Positions 11,610 to 23,240 of a stretch of 64,000 nt of DNA are shown here, piece by piece (position 1 is the first letter of the stretch; each line of letters opens with the position of its first letter). The DNA is taken from positions 96,393,383-96,457,382 of the forward strand of contig NC_090744.1 in NCBI RefSeq assembly GCF_036898095.1, written 5' to 3'. Below the pieces are notes generated by a model, which did not search any database, had not been told where the DNA came from, and worked only from the letters and a program-made list of their open reading frames with translations. A program made the position numbers and the translations under genes. This DNA comes from Palaemon carinicauda (lineage: Eukaryota; Arthropoda; Malacostraca; Decapoda; Palaemonidae).

Positions 11610-11945
11610 TATATGATCATCGGGTAAGTTTAATATTGGAAAATGTTATTTTCCTTAGTAAAATAAATTTTTGAATATACTTACCCGATGATCATAAATT
11701 AAAGGACCCACCCTTCCTCCCCAATAGAGACCCAGTGGACAGAGGAGAAAATTGGTTCTATGTTGACATCGAGTACTTGAGTACCTACTTGACAGATGGC
11801 GCTGTTGATGTACACCCCCACCTGTATAGCGATCGCTGGCGTATTCCGCCCGTAGGTTTTTTCTGTCGGGCAGCAGAGCTGACAGCTATATGATCATCGG
11901 GTAAGTATATTCAAAAATTTATTTTACTAAGGAAAATAACATTTT
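11610..11945 (+). repeat. ICR and right ITR of element B
   Basis: The ICR at about 11610-11696 joins the complement of the left terminus to the complement of the right terminus. The right ITR runs from 11745 to the element end and contains GACAGATGGCGCTGTTG at 11791-11807. Confidence 0.9.
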
Positions 11946-12699
11946 ACCGGTAATTTTATTTTTATTTTTATGGAACTCTGGCTCTGTTTTGACTAGGCTA
12001 GCCTAGTTGTCTGAAATATAGAATATTCCCTATTTGTAATTAATTTTTCTACTTGCATAGTAGTTTGGAAGGATCAAATCAACAACATATAGTATGCTCA
12101 GTTTGATCATATACTGTTGTTGTGTGCTCAAGTAAAATAAAAATAAGAAATAATTTTATTTTTACAGTACAGTATTACAATACTGTACTTCTGTTACCAA
12201 AAACATTTGTTTTGGACATCAAGGATTGTTTACATTTTTGCCATAGTAGATGGTGGTTGACGAATATGTAAACATGGTATTAAAACTCCCAAAATAAATA
12301 GCAAAGTCGAGTGACGAACGCCCTGGTGGGGCGGGTACTAAACAATAACAAAGCTAGAACGCAATCTTGTTCGTAGGCTGGACTTGCTAGCAAAAAGTAC
12401 CATGAGCATAATAACGCAAAAATAATAACGGTTCCAAAGGCATAAGGCCAGGGAATTAACCAAGAACCTAAGTGACAGAGTACTAAACGGGCAGACAAAG
12501 ATGAATTCCCAAGACAAGTGAACAAACAATGGCCGCCGTGAATGGCCAGACGGGAATGATAAAACAGACTATACTGGATATAAAACAAAAGCCCGGTACT
12601 ATAAAAAGCTGTCAAAACAAACTATGGTACTTAACATTGGAATGTGTAAAGATGGAGCTTCGGACATGACGAAATAAATCCACGAATGTTAAAAAAGCA
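11946..12699. other. AT-rich non-coding sequence
   Basis: No supported gene. Short frames here, such as 12280-12615 on the minus strand, are hydrophobic chance translations without motifs. It probably belongs partly to element H or to the family-2 relic that follows. Confidence 0.4.
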
Positions 12700-13072
12700 G
12701 AGAGCACCACAAAATATTTTCACAATGACGAAGTCCAAAAAGAAGGATGTTGTTCAGATGGCGCTCGCGTCGGGGCGTGGGTGGTGTGGCGCTGGTGGGT
12801 TGGCTAGGGCCTTTGTATCGGCCCATCCCTTTGACAAAGGAATTAACTAAATGGAAGACAACCTGTGAATAGTGGATTTCACGTGCCTTTGCTTTATACA
12901 CGACACCCAAAAGGTGCTCGCGCGAGGGTTGTAACCTCAGCATTCCATGCTTTTATCTTTCTCTGGTATAATTGGAAGGTTTTATCAGAAAAGGTATATT
13001 AGAAGGACTCTTTTCACTGGGCGCCACAGGTCTCTCCCCAGAAATAGATTTTTCCTTCGTCAAAATCCCTTT
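12700..13072 (+). mobile_element. Right-terminal relic of a family-2 (C-like) DIRS element
   Basis: Positions 13013-13072 (TTCACTGGGCGCCACAGGTC..., ending CGTCAAAATCCC) match the outer right end of element C (36153-36213) with few differences. The preceding bases (TTTCTCTGGTATAATTGG) resemble C's ITR more weakly. No left end or coding remnant was found, so this is a fragment of a related subfamily. Confidence 0.55.
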
Positions 13073-14017
13073 ATTTTTGTTCTATCTTAAACAGAAATAC
13101 AGCTTATTTTATAAACTAAAAACATAAATATATAACAGTAACAACAAGAAAGATTATGATATATGAGGTAAAAGATTTCTAAGAAAAACGTAGTAACATT
13201 AGGCTGGCTTTGAAATTGCTGTTCGGCCATTACATGCAGTTTATGATAAAAACGCTTTTTCTAAAGGAAATTTTGTGGTTTGCCCTTTACATGGTGTCGT
13301 TCTTTACACGAGAATATACGGTACTGCATGTAAAACTATTGAAATTATTACGCTAATTGGAAAATGATAGATCAAGTAACATTTTTTTCTTCAAGGAAAT
13401 GGGAAATATCATTCGGTAGCATGCCTTAATCAGCAGATTTAGAAAGCATAAATGTAAACAATGGAAAAGATTATAATTCGCTATGTTTTTATTTACAAAT
13501 ACGATACTAAAATGTGAATGTGATATGGCTTATTATGGGGTTCAGTTAAGGGAAATACCAGTTTAATCAAAATCCGGTTTATTTCAAATATACAGTAGCT
13601 GTAATTTTTTACCCGATTGAACAGAAACTGTATACAGTGTACAGTGATAGCTGGGATGAGTTGGGCGGAGGGAGAGGAAGTGGTATGAAGCTAGCCCAGT
13701 GCAAAGGAGAGCGGGCTATTTGAAATCATCACGGCGCAAGTTTTTTATTGCGAATATTTGATTTTATATTTAATAGGTATTGCGGTTCCCTGTGTCGCGT
13801 ATAAGTGAAATCGTGAAGAATAAACTTGTATAAAGCACGGATTGACTGTATCTCCCCCATCTTCTTAGTCAAGGGGGAATATTGACGGAATGTATAAACA
13901 CTTATTTCTAATATAATCCCCACATATTCAGACTTGATATGCGAATGGATATACAGTATAGTAGCCTCTTCAGTAACTGCCAACCAGTTCTCTGGTAAGT
14001 AAGTAGCCTAACACCAG
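13073..14017. other. Non-coding sequence
   Basis: AT-rich sequence without recognisable genes or repeats. Short open frames (for example 13729-13983 on the minus strand) look random. Confidence 0.4.
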
Positions 14018-14272
14018 AAATAATCTTTAATTTTTCTAACTACTGTACTAACCTGAGTCCTTTAAATTACACTGCTAATCAGAACCACCCTGCAAGTCCC
14101 AGGCCAAAGGTAAAAATGAGGTTTTCTTTACCTGTTGTGTGGGCTGGGCCTACCTCCCACCCAACAGTCAACCATTATTTACCTTGTTAAAAGTTTAACA
14201 CCATTTCCAACTTCGCTGGTCATACTCCTATTAAAAGTCAAAGGTTTGTATGGTTAGGAAAATACAATTTAC
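14018..14272 (+). repeat. ICR-like segment and right ITR of element H
   Basis: 14130-14272 is the inverted counterpart of 3005-3150, ending TTTGTATGGTTAGGAAAATA. Just upstream, 14018-14070 (TAATTTTTCTAACTACTGTA) resembles the complement of that right end, as expected for a DIRS ICR. Divergence is substantial, so this is an old element. Confidence 0.55.
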
Positions 14273-15809
14273 TTTAAAAAGTTGTGATGTTATGTTGGTA
14301 GCTCTTAAAATGTAATCTAGATTGTAACCAAGAAGAATGCCAATGCTGGATTCTCAACAGTTTACCTAGCAGTGTATTCTGAAATAGATTTACAGTTATT
14401 TGCAGTTATATAAAAAATTTGAAGATTATAGTAATAATACGGGATATAGAATTTTTTTTGTCTGGGAAAGAAATAAATGTGATAATCGCATTTTTTATTT
14501 CTGATGTTTTTCCTATGAAAAATCCAGTAATAAGTCTTTAGAAATGAATCAACATCCATGAGTTTTATGCAAACAAAAGTTGTCCCACTACTGTATTTTA
14601 TGCATCTTTGGATCATGTGCATAGTCTCCATGGCTGTCAGATTAGCATAACGAGGGTTATTACATTTAAAGGACCAAAATGAGATGTGGTGATTTTAGAA
14701 TTGAAATGGAAGAAAAATCAAAATGCAGCTGGGTTGCTTCCTGTAATTTTCATATATTCAAAATTAAGTATCTGCCATCCTAAATGCTTTCTAGATTTAG
14801 AGTTACGATATTCAGTTGTGATTTTTCAAGCATATTCCCACAAGCTTGGCATTTACTGTACAGTCTTGAAGGAAATCATCAGTATGGGAATCTGAAAAGC
14901 AATTTGAGAATTTATATTCTGTATCAAGATGTTTTAGGCTTAGAATTTGACTAACTGTTATATAGAAATCTGAATAAATATCTTATCAGTTTTCACAGCC
15001 TTTGATCCATAAAGCATTTGAGGTTTGTAATTTTAAAAAAATTATATATAAATGTATCATCTTTTAGATTACTAGTGATGCTACCTCATAGAAACTTTAA
15101 ATTGGATGGGTCTTTTTAGAACCGTGCATATAAGGTATGAGGCATGAGATAAAGTTCTTTGATAGCTTTGGTCATAAAATTTACAATTTGTAAGATATGG
15201 TTTCAACTGTAGAAACATGTCTAACCTAAAAATTGACCTAAAACTCATATGAAATTAACAGATATATATTATGGTCCATTATTTCAGGAATTTGCCTTTG
15301 GGCTATAAGATTTTCCATTTAATATTTAAGATTTTATCTGGCAAGTACCATGAACTTTTCATTGTAAGGTTTTATGTATACAGTAATTTACAGTTTTTTG
15401 CACATTGATAATGGTCTGACATTGGAAATAATTTTTGTGAATTATTTAGAGTAATTTTTATCACTGCAATGTATTCCCAGAGTTAAGCTGATGTCACTTC
15501 ATCAAACTATACACAGGCTTGTAGGTTTTTGCATCAATGTGTACCAAAGATATTCTTCATAGATCTTTTTAAAGAACCTAACATTTTTCTTGTCTGAGAA
15601 CTTTTTAAGTACTTTTAGATAGGTCAGAAATGCCATACATTATGGGCTGTTAAACTGTAATTTTCTTACTTATAGTTTCTCAATGTTGTATAGTGATCTC
15701 ATTCCTGTTTATGTATTTGAATATTTGTTGGTCATTGTTAATTTGTTAGTCATAATAAGGTCATCTCTATGGTTAGGAAACGAGTAATAAACAATTTGTT
15801 CATTTTCAG
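14273..15809. other. Intronic AT-rich sequence
   Basis: No gene or clear repeat seen. It ends in the acceptor CATTTTCAG used by the exon at 15810. Confidence 0.45.
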
Positions 15810-15927
15810 GAACCTGTTCTATCTCCTGCTGGGTCTAACAGTGACACAAATGTAGACGAGGGCCTTGTTCCTGTAGTTTCTGTTAGTAAAGTTTTGCCAT
15901 ATGATGTTCAGAATCTTATTACATCAG
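15810..15927 (+). CDS. TUBGCP6: TUBGCP6-like gene, internal exon (EPVLSP...)
   Basis: This 118-base exon is flanked by CATTTTCAG and GTTTGT. It reads EPVLSPAGSNSDTNVDEGL and ends in phase 1, which fits the next exon. On its own it has little homology; vertebrate GCP6 also has a poorly conserved low-complexity region before its C-terminal tubulin-binding half. The assignment comes from phase continuity with the following exons, which are clearly GCP6. Confidence 0.7.
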
Positions 15928-17029
15928 GTTTGTTGTCTTATTTTATTACGTAGCATACCGAACCATGTTTGTAGACTCGCAGAAGAATGATTTTGCATTA
16001 TAGTTATTTTTTCTAACAAATGAATAGGATTTATTCTTCTATAAGGGTATGTGGAACTTTTGAAGAAGACTGAACTAAAGGCAGTTATGAGTTCAAGAGA
16101 TGGATTAAACTTATCTTTGAGAACTTTTAAGTATCAAGAATCCCTGGGTTAATTAAAGGTGAGCCAACAAATGTTGAAGATCGAATGCAGAAAGAATAGA
16201 TTTTTATACTCTATAAATATGCTAGTAATATGTTCTAGAAAAACATGAACGAGATGAAAAAGAAAGGTTACGAGAGGCAGACTAAGTGCCTCAATCTGGT
16301 TGTATACTGTTAGCAAGAAACCTAATTGAATTTGATGGATTTTGACACATAATAGGAGGAAGCTACATTGCAAAGGATAAACAATACTAAAATAAAATGT
16401 TTTAAGAATACAGTAATTGCTCTGAGCTTTATTGGGAATGTAGTTTCAGTGTACATATAATTCATCATCATTATATGATGCTAGATGACTTTTTAAGATT
16501 AATAAACACACGTATTTCTTTTAAACTGGTACTGATCTTACAATTGTCCTTTAACGTCTCCAATGATTGGTTCTATTATTTACAAATTTTATATTCTTGG
16601 AAGTTTCAGAACCTTACCACTTTTAATCCTCATAGTGGCTCTCCAAACCTGTTCAAATATTGATTCCTCACTTAATTTTCTTACGTTCTAATTTGCATTT
16701 AGTCAGTTCTCTTCTTAAACATCTGCAATTTTAAGATTTCCCACCCTTCTGATCACGAGTAAAGTATTTCAAGTGAAGTCTTCTCCGCAATTACATAAGT
16801 AGTGTTTCATTTAATTGATTTTTGAATAATCAGATTGTTCCTATTCCAAAAGAGTTTTTGAAAACTACACCATGAATAGTGTAAACAGTGAAGCATGCAT
16901 AGTTATTAATATATAGGGCATGATTTGAGTTGTTTGGTTGACTAACCATACCATATAACAAGAGTCAAATAAGGCCCACACTTTTAAGTAGATTTTTGTT
17001 GTGTGTTTTACTAACCCTATTTCTTTTAG
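15928..17029. other. Intron, 1.1 kb
   Basis: AT-rich intron with no recognisable element. It ends in CCCTATTTCTTTTAG. Confidence 0.6.
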
Positions 17030-17195
17030 GAAAGGAGCAGTTACTAGACATAAGCGGAAGTGCGCTCTATGGAAAACCTTCAACTGCCAAGAATGTCAAA
17101 GCAGTTACAGAATCTGTTTCACTTCCAACCATTAGTGAGCTGTCTTGTTTGCCTGTTAACTTTGTGCGGTCAGTGAAAGCACATCTGGTTGCTCA
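17030..17195 (+). CDS. TUBGCP6: TUBGCP6-like gene, exon reaching the GCP C-terminal region
   Basis: A 166-base exon between TTCTTTTAG and GTAAGT. It reads through LPTISELSCLPVNFVRSVKA and ends in phase 2. The segment resembles the part of GCP6 that begins the second conserved gamma-tubulin complex (GCP/Grip) domain, where vertebrate proteins have LSELLTLPVLMKRSI followed by the start of the helical C-terminal repeat. GCP6 is a gamma-tubulin ring complex subunit acting at microtubule-organising centres. Confidence 0.82.
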
Positions 17196-19705
17196 GTAAG
17201 TCATACGTTCTCTCTAGTCACCTTAGATAAGCTTTTTTAACATTTTTTGTTTTGGTCTTTTATCAAAGACCCAATTTTGATTCTGTAACGGACAGGTAGG
17301 AAATTATTCAGGCAATGTATTACTCTAATTTCAGGAAAGAGAATTCAAGATAAATTGAAAGTATGATTTGATGTTATTTTGTCGTCCCAAAATAAAGAAA
17401 CTGAACCCTCTGAAATTAAATAAATCTGCTATTTTGTGAAAACTACATTCTTTAGAAATGGTATATAACAAAAGATCAGGCACTCTGATATCCCTTCTTT
17501 TGAAAATGATATGAAGCAGATGTAGATTTATTGGTGAAATATACCTGTTTTGAATGATTTCTGCAATTCTTTTCCAATAAAAAATCTTTATAAATAGTCA
17601 TTTAGTGAGGATCGGAACCAGTCTTTTCCTTCAATTTAATTCAAGAATTGACCAATCGGTGTCTGTGTTCGTATGACAGGTTCTTTTATATTATCCCTTG
17701 TATATTTTACCAACAGAGCAGATGCGTAGAGCAAGAACAGGGTCATATTTAATGGAATTTTGATAATACAATAAAATATGTTTCTATACTCACCTAATTT
17801 TCATATTGCTTTGTCCCCAAAGTTGGCTCTGTACTGATGGTACCCCCAGAAAACTGAAAATTTCTTGTTGCTCCCTTCAAGAGGCCATGCCTCTCATCCA
17901 CGAAGGCAACATCTGATGACTAATGGCAACTTAAGTAAGGCTAGGCCTCTCTTGCACTAATCAATCTCAAAGTCATAACTATTATTCTATCATCCTGAAA
18001 TCATTAGTCTGTGGGGAATAGGGTGGACATGTATTTGAACCTCGGTTATGTACTATAGAAATGAATATTATTACTTATTACTCAAATTTACTTCATTTCC
18101 ATGAACCTCCCATGATATTCATGTTGCTGACTTTCAAACTCTCTCGGTGAATCTTACTTCGGTACATCAAATAGTGTGCCCTTTAATTTTAGGAACTTTT
18201 GTTTTTCTATGACTCATTTTTTCTGCATTTTGCTTACAATGGAGTCGAGTTCTAGGGTTTTGGTCTGATAAAAATGGTGTCATGTTGGTGATTTGGAGAT
18301 CCCTAACCAACACAGACCTACTCCCTACCGAGAAAAAAACTCAACGTTCTTAGAAATGATGGAAACAACCCCTGACCTTAGGAAATTCATGGATGAGGCT
18401 TTTTGCCTCTGCACGGCTGACAGCACCATGGTTTACCTTCGGTTGCCCTAATCCTCTGAAAAAGTACTTAAGGACCAGGAATTTAGGACTCCACCTGATC
18501 AGGCTGATTTAGCTGTCTCTGTTCTTCTCAAGGAAACTTAGGTGCAGACAACCGAAGAGGCTAGGAATGAGTGTGTTGGTTGCCTCTGAAACTGTTACTG
18601 ACTCTACTATAGGCCAAAGTTTTTCAACTGAAAGTTTTCTTCTTGTTTAGGTAGAGCTAAAATATTGTACTCCATGCCTTTAGAAGTAAAGGGCCAACTT
18701 CTTTAGCTTTATCCAATAAAGCTTGAAGAAAAAGTAATTTACATAGAGGGTCACTATATAGACATTGCTATTTTCCTATTTTCTCCAGATTCCAAGTAGC
18801 CAACCTCGAATTTTATTTTAATAAAGCTCTGTAAAGCATCGTATGTAGGCTTGCACTATAACGTTGCCATTGGTGAGGTGTTTTATTTTACAAATTGAAA
18901 AGGAATGAAAAGTTGAAATTAATGCTAAATTTAAAGAGATATCTTTAAAAATATTAAAATTTTTCCATTAACAAATAAAAGATAGAAGAAAAAAAATTCT
19001 TTATTAGACAAACAAATCTATATTTGCTCTGCGGGTCGAGTGACTTAAGTTAGAATAGCCTTGCCAGGTGTTGTTCGTAAGCGCATGAAATGGGCTGGCT
19101 CTTGAGAGCTGGAGAGGAATATCCATGAAGTTTATACAGTAAATTTGTCTATATAAAGTGGGCTTTAAATCAAATTAATACATATAAAATATTGTGTGAT
19201 ACAGTATACTGAAAAAAGGATATACTATGGGTGATAAGAAGTAAGAAAGGGTATAAGGAGTAAACGTAGACTGAAATGAACAATAAGAATGTGTGAATAA
19301 CAGAAATATAAAGGAAAGAAAAGAAGGAAGAATGGAAGATGAAATACGTAATAATATTGTATGAATGTGGACTAAGGTCCTTTTTATAATTCTAACTATT
19401 TAAATTAAATGTTTTTAATTTCTTTTACAGAAAGGAATCTCATACACTTATTATTAAACGGATATAATAAGCTGAAAATAATTTGATAAAAACTATAAAA
19501 GGAAGGAAAATAAATTGACAAGCTAAATTAAAATTTAATGTTGAGAGGGTAGAGGGAATTCATAATAAAGTAAAAATAAAGCATAAATAAGTTATATGTA
19601 ACATTAAACTTAATAATAGAATTGAATAGTTAAATTTTAAGGATTTGGACTTAAGAGACTAGAATAAAATTTAGAGGAATTTAATTTAGTGTTATAGATG
19701 ATTAA
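17196..19705. other. Intron with a possible retroelement relic at about 17785-18720
   Basis: Most of this intron is AT-rich and featureless. Around 18243-18620 the + strand reads degenerate but protein-like stretches (LRKFMDEAFCLCTADSTMVY, then VLKDQEFRTPPDQADLAVS) broken by stops. They could be an old gag of a retroelement, but I recognise no domain. Confidence 0.35.
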
Positions 19706-20012
19706 CCCTTTTACCCCCAGGCTATTTGTAACTTTCCAACCCTTAACCACCAGGGGTTATTTTTTTTTTCAAGCACATTTTGCAGTATATATTTTTTAAA
19801 TTGCTCTTGACAGCCTTAATTTTCATCATAGAGAGGTTAGGTTGGTCTTATTCTCTTGGAAAATGCCTGAAGTTTCTCAAAAAATTATCAAAAATATGCA
19901 AAAAAAAAAAAATGTAAATAGCAGTTTTTTGCAAGGACGTACCGGTACGTCCATGGGGGTAAAGGGATGAGTTTTGTGAAACGTACCAGTACGTCCTTTG
20001 GGAGTAAAAGGG
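19706..20012. mobile_element. piggyBac-like TTAA MITE
   Basis: A 307-base non-coding element with terminal inverted repeats (CCCTTTTACCCCCAGG on the left; CCTTTGGGAGTAAAAGGG on the right). It is flanked by TTAA on both sides (19702-19705 and 20013-20016), the target duplication typical of piggyBac transposons. Inside is a perfect 18-base palindrome (19935-19952) and a second imperfect one (19981-19994). There is no transposase, so it is non-autonomous. Confidence 0.82.
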
Positions 20013-20366
20013 TTAAGGAGTTTATGAAGGAAATGATGTAAAAGTAAGTAAAAGTAAGTTTTTATATTGCTTAATTGTAGAATTAGTGTAATAAGGCCTA
20101 CAATATAGTTAATGAACTATGGGAAAACAATATATGTAATATGTTATTTGTGGTGTTAGTTGACTGCATGTGGGCAATGGTTAGTTGGTTAGGGCACCAA
20201 TATTTCTTAAGCGAATATTTACAAGTGAAAAAAACATCCATAGAATTTATATTTGCATTTCCATATTATATATAAAGTATTCTTTTAATATAAGAAAAGA
20301 AATATATGTCAAGTCACCTGACTGTCTTAATACTGTATATGACTATTTTTTTTTTTTTTCATTTAG

Positions 20367-20508
20367 AACTCGACTTGTAAACAGGAGCCTTCTAAGTGAG
20401 GTTTTGGTACAAGAAAGCCTCCTCGACCATTTCTCAGCTCTTCGGGCATTTCTCCTACTTCATGATGCTCATTTTGCCCGGGCTCTGATCCTCAACTTGT
20501 GTACGAAG
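20367..20508 (+). CDS. TUBGCP6: TUBGCP6-like gene, exon with the LRAFLLLHDAHF block
   Basis: A 142-base exon preceded by a pyrimidine tract and ATTTAG, followed by GTAAGA. It carries two bases in from the previous exon and ends in phase 0. It reads NRSLLSEVLVQESLLDHFSA and then LRAFLLLHDAHFARALI. This corresponds to the GCP family block in which a helix and a HxxALRxFLLxxDGxFxxxL motif open the C-terminal domain. It strongly supports the GCP6 assignment. Confidence 0.92.
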
Positions 20509-20620
20509 GTAAGATGTAGCACTGATTATTTATTTTAATCTGTTTAGGATGATGATAAGTGATTTATATTAGGTACAATTCTGATGCATTGGTAAGTTTA
20601 TTACACGAATGCCTATAATA

Positions 20621-22362
20621 CATACATACATACATATACCAAGGCACTTCCCCCAATTTTGGGGGGTAGCCGACATCAACAAAGAAACAAAAACAAAAAG
20701 GGGACCTCTACTCTCTACGTTCCTCCCAGCCTAACAAGGGACTCAACCGAGTTCATCTGGTACTGCTAGGGTGTCACAGCCCACCCTCCCACATTGTCCA
20801 CCACATATGAAGCTTCATAATGCTGAATCCCCTACTGCTGCTACCTCCACGGTCATCTAAGGCATCGGAGGCAGCAGCAGGGCCTACCGGAACTGCGTCA
20901 CAATCGCTCGCCATTCATTCCTATTTCTAGCATGCTCTCTTGCCTCTCTCACATCTATTCTCCTATCACCCAGAGCTTCCTTCACTCCATCCATCCACCC
21001 AAACCTTGGCTTTCCTCTCGTACTTCTCCCATCAACTCTTGCATTCATCACCTTCTTTAGCAGACAGCCATTTTCCATTCTCTCAACATGGCCAAACCAC
21101 CTCAACACATTCATATCCACTCTAGCCGCTAACTCATTTCTTACACCCGTTCTCACCCTCACCACTTCGTTCCTAACCCTATCTACTCGAGATACACCAG
21201 CCATTCTCCTTAGATACTTCATCTCAAACACATTCAATTTCTGTCTCTCCATCACTTTCATTCCCCACAACTCCGATCCATTCATCACAGTTGGTACAAT
21301 CACTTTCTCATATAGAACTCTCTTTACATTCATGCCCAACCCTCTATTTTTTACTACTCCCTTAACTGCCCCCAACACTTTGCAACCTTCATTCACTCTC
21401 TGACGTACATCTGCTTCCACTCCACCATTTGCTGCAACAACAGACCCCAAGTACTTAAACTGATCCACCTCCTCAAGTAACTCTCCATTCAACATGACAT
21501 TCAACCTTGCACCACCTTCCCTTCTTGTACATCTCATAACCTTACTCTTACCCACATTAACTCTCAACTTCCTTCTCTCACACACTCTTCCAATTTCTGT
21601 CACTAATCGTCCAAGCTTCTCTTCTGTGTCTGCAACCAGTACAGTATCATCCGCAAACAAAAACTGATTTACCTCCCATTCATGGTCATTCTCGTCTACC
21701 AGTTTTAATCCTCGTCCAAGCACTCGAGCATTCACCTCTCTCACCACTCCATCAACATACAAGTTGAACAACCACGGCGACATCACACATCCCTGTCTCA
21801 GCCTCACTCTCACCGGAAACCAATCACTCACTTCATTTCCTATCCTAACACATGCTTTACTACCTTTGTAGAAACTTTTCACTGCTTGCAACAACCTTCC
21901 ACCAACTCCATATAACCTCATCACATTCCACATTGCTTCCCTATCAACTCTATCATACGCTTTCTCCAGATCCATAAACGCAACATACACCTCCTTACCT
22001 TTTGCTAAATATTTCTCGCATATCTGCCTAACTGTAAAAATCTGATTCATACAACCCCTACCTCTTCTAAAACTATCCTGTATATCTAAGATTGCATTCT
22101 CTGTTTTATCCTTGATCCTATTAATCATTACTCTACCATACACTTTTCCAACTACCCTTAACAAACTAATACCTCTTGAATTACAACACTCATGCACATC
22201 TCCCTTACCCTTATATAGTGGTACAATACACGCACAAACCCAATCTACTGGTACCATTGACAACACAAAACACATATTAAACAATCTCACCAACCATTCA
22301 AGTAGAGTCACACCCCCCTCGTTCAACATCTCAGCTCTCACACCATCCATACCAGATGCTTT
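20621..22362 (-). mobile_element. 5'-truncated RTE-like LINE
   Basis: Antisense non-LTR retrotransposon. Its 3' end carries a CATA microsatellite tail (20621-20636 on the + strand) and a 3' UTR of about 260 bases. A 7-base target duplication TATAATA flanks it (20614-20620 and 22363-22369), showing insertion by target-primed reverse transcription. The 5' end is truncated just before the reverse transcriptase domain, so there is no endonuclease. It sits in the intron between the exons at 20367 and 22679. Confidence 0.85.
20884..22362 (-). pseudogene. Reverse transcriptase of the truncated RTE-like LINE
   Basis: About 490 codons remain open on the minus strand. Order: the ASGMDGVRAEML start of the RT fingers, LLRVVGKVYGRVMINRIKD, YVAFMDLEKAYDRVDR (first catalytic Asp), RLRQGCVMSPWLFNLYVDGV, then QFLFADDTVLVADT (catalytic FADD, near 21650). 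The thumb and C-terminal FGHVERM and ARNRNEWRAIV blocks follow. These C-terminal blocks are typical of RTE-type LINEs, though the clade was not tested by phylogeny. The frame runs into host flank at its 5' side, so it has no true start and lacks the endonuclease. Confidence 0.85.
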
Positions 22363-22678
22363 TATAATAATTTTATATAATTTATAAGGTTTCATATACT
22401 CCTTGAAAATTTGATGAGAAATTTTAGCTTTTTTGTCTCATTTTATGAGGAAAATTTTTCATCTGTGAAACACTCATTTACCAATTCAGTTCCATGTGAA
22501 AAAAATTGGTACATTTAATTGAATCTTTTTTGTTTATATTCTTTGTAGTTCAGTACTGTATATTGAGTTGTATATGTACACAATCATAAGAATATTTGAG
22601 TAAAGTACTGTGCACCAAGCAGTTATAACAGTGTAATTTAGCACATGCTCAGAAAGTTGTTTATATTTTCATTTTCAG

Positions 22679-22835
22679 ATTGACTTAACAGAGGCTCCTG
22701 CAACTGTATTAACACCTGTGGTGATGAATAGTATATTGAGCAAGTCCATTTCCGAGTCTTGCTGGAGTACGAATCCATTTGCTGATAATCTAACCTTTGC
22801 TGTAATAGACACACCGTTTAAGTTTACCAGTCAAA
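22679..22835 (+). CDS. TUBGCP6: TUBGCP6-like gene, exon with LTPVVMNSILSKS
   Basis: A 157-base exon between ATTTTCAG and GTATGT, entering in phase 0 and leaving in phase 1. It reads IDLTEAPATVLTPVVMNSIL, then SKS and a variable loop. Vertebrate GCP6 has LLNPLVLNSVLSKAL at the same place, just before the LELRYKVDWP block, so order and content both match. Confidence 0.9.
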
Positions 22836-23072
22836 GTATGTTGAATTTATTTCATATCTCAAAAGCTTATTTTGATTTTTGTTTTAGATAGAAAGTGTTG
22901 TTAATGATTGATGTAATTATCTAAATTCATCTTTAGCATATATTTATGGTTCCAATCTTTTTCAATAGTTTTCTTTGTAAATAATTTAGTATTGATAGTA
23001 TCCTGGATTTTATTTTAACAGTGAGGAAATATTTTTGTGTTTATTTTCATTGTTTGATGTTTTTGTCCACAG

Positions 23073-23240
23073 CAAATATCTTGAATTGCCTTGAGCTTAG
23101 ATATCGAGTGAAATGGCCTCACACGTTAATTCTGGATGATGCTGTTATGGACCTGTATTCACGGTTATGGAAATTCTTGGCCTCCCTACATTATAGTATT
23201 TGGGCAGCAGCTGACATTTACTGTTACACAACATCTATAA
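23073..23240 (+). CDS. TUBGCP6: TUBGCP6-like gene, exon with LELRYRVKWP
   Basis: A 168-base exon between TTTGTCCACAG and GTGAGT. It contains LNCLELRYRVKWPHTLIL and KFLASLHYSIWAAADIY. The first is the hallmark YxVxWPLxxxI motif of gamma-tubulin complex proteins, and the second matches the FLLQLKLMMWALKD-type helix specific to GCP6. It ends in phase 1; the next exon is almost 23 kb away, across three DIRS elements. Confidence 0.93.

Larger units (their letters stand above)
5538..11945 (+). mobile_element. DIRS family-1 element B, full ends, decayed interior
   Basis: A 6.4-kb copy with both termini. The left end is at TTCCAATATTAAACTTACCC and the right end at about 11942. The ITRs differ by one base over the compared inner part. 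The interior is defective: the first third of gag is replaced by about 0.95 kb of unrelated DNA, gag carries a 60-base T run and duplicated patches, nearly all of RT is deleted, and RNase H and recombinase carry the lesions shared with element A. It must have been mobilised by proteins from another copy or have decayed after insertion. Confidence 0.93.

Noticed and set aside
1..11945. Segmental duplication of elements A and B together with host DNA
   Set aside because: Similarity ends exactly at the right terminus of the element; right flanks are unrelated.
12280..12615. 111-codon minus-strand frame
   Set aside because: Hydrophobic translation of AT-rich intergenic DNA without motif or signal of coding bias.
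14362..14631. 89-codon minus-strand frame in an AT-rich intron
   Set aside because: Composition-driven, no splice-compatible continuation and no homology recognised.
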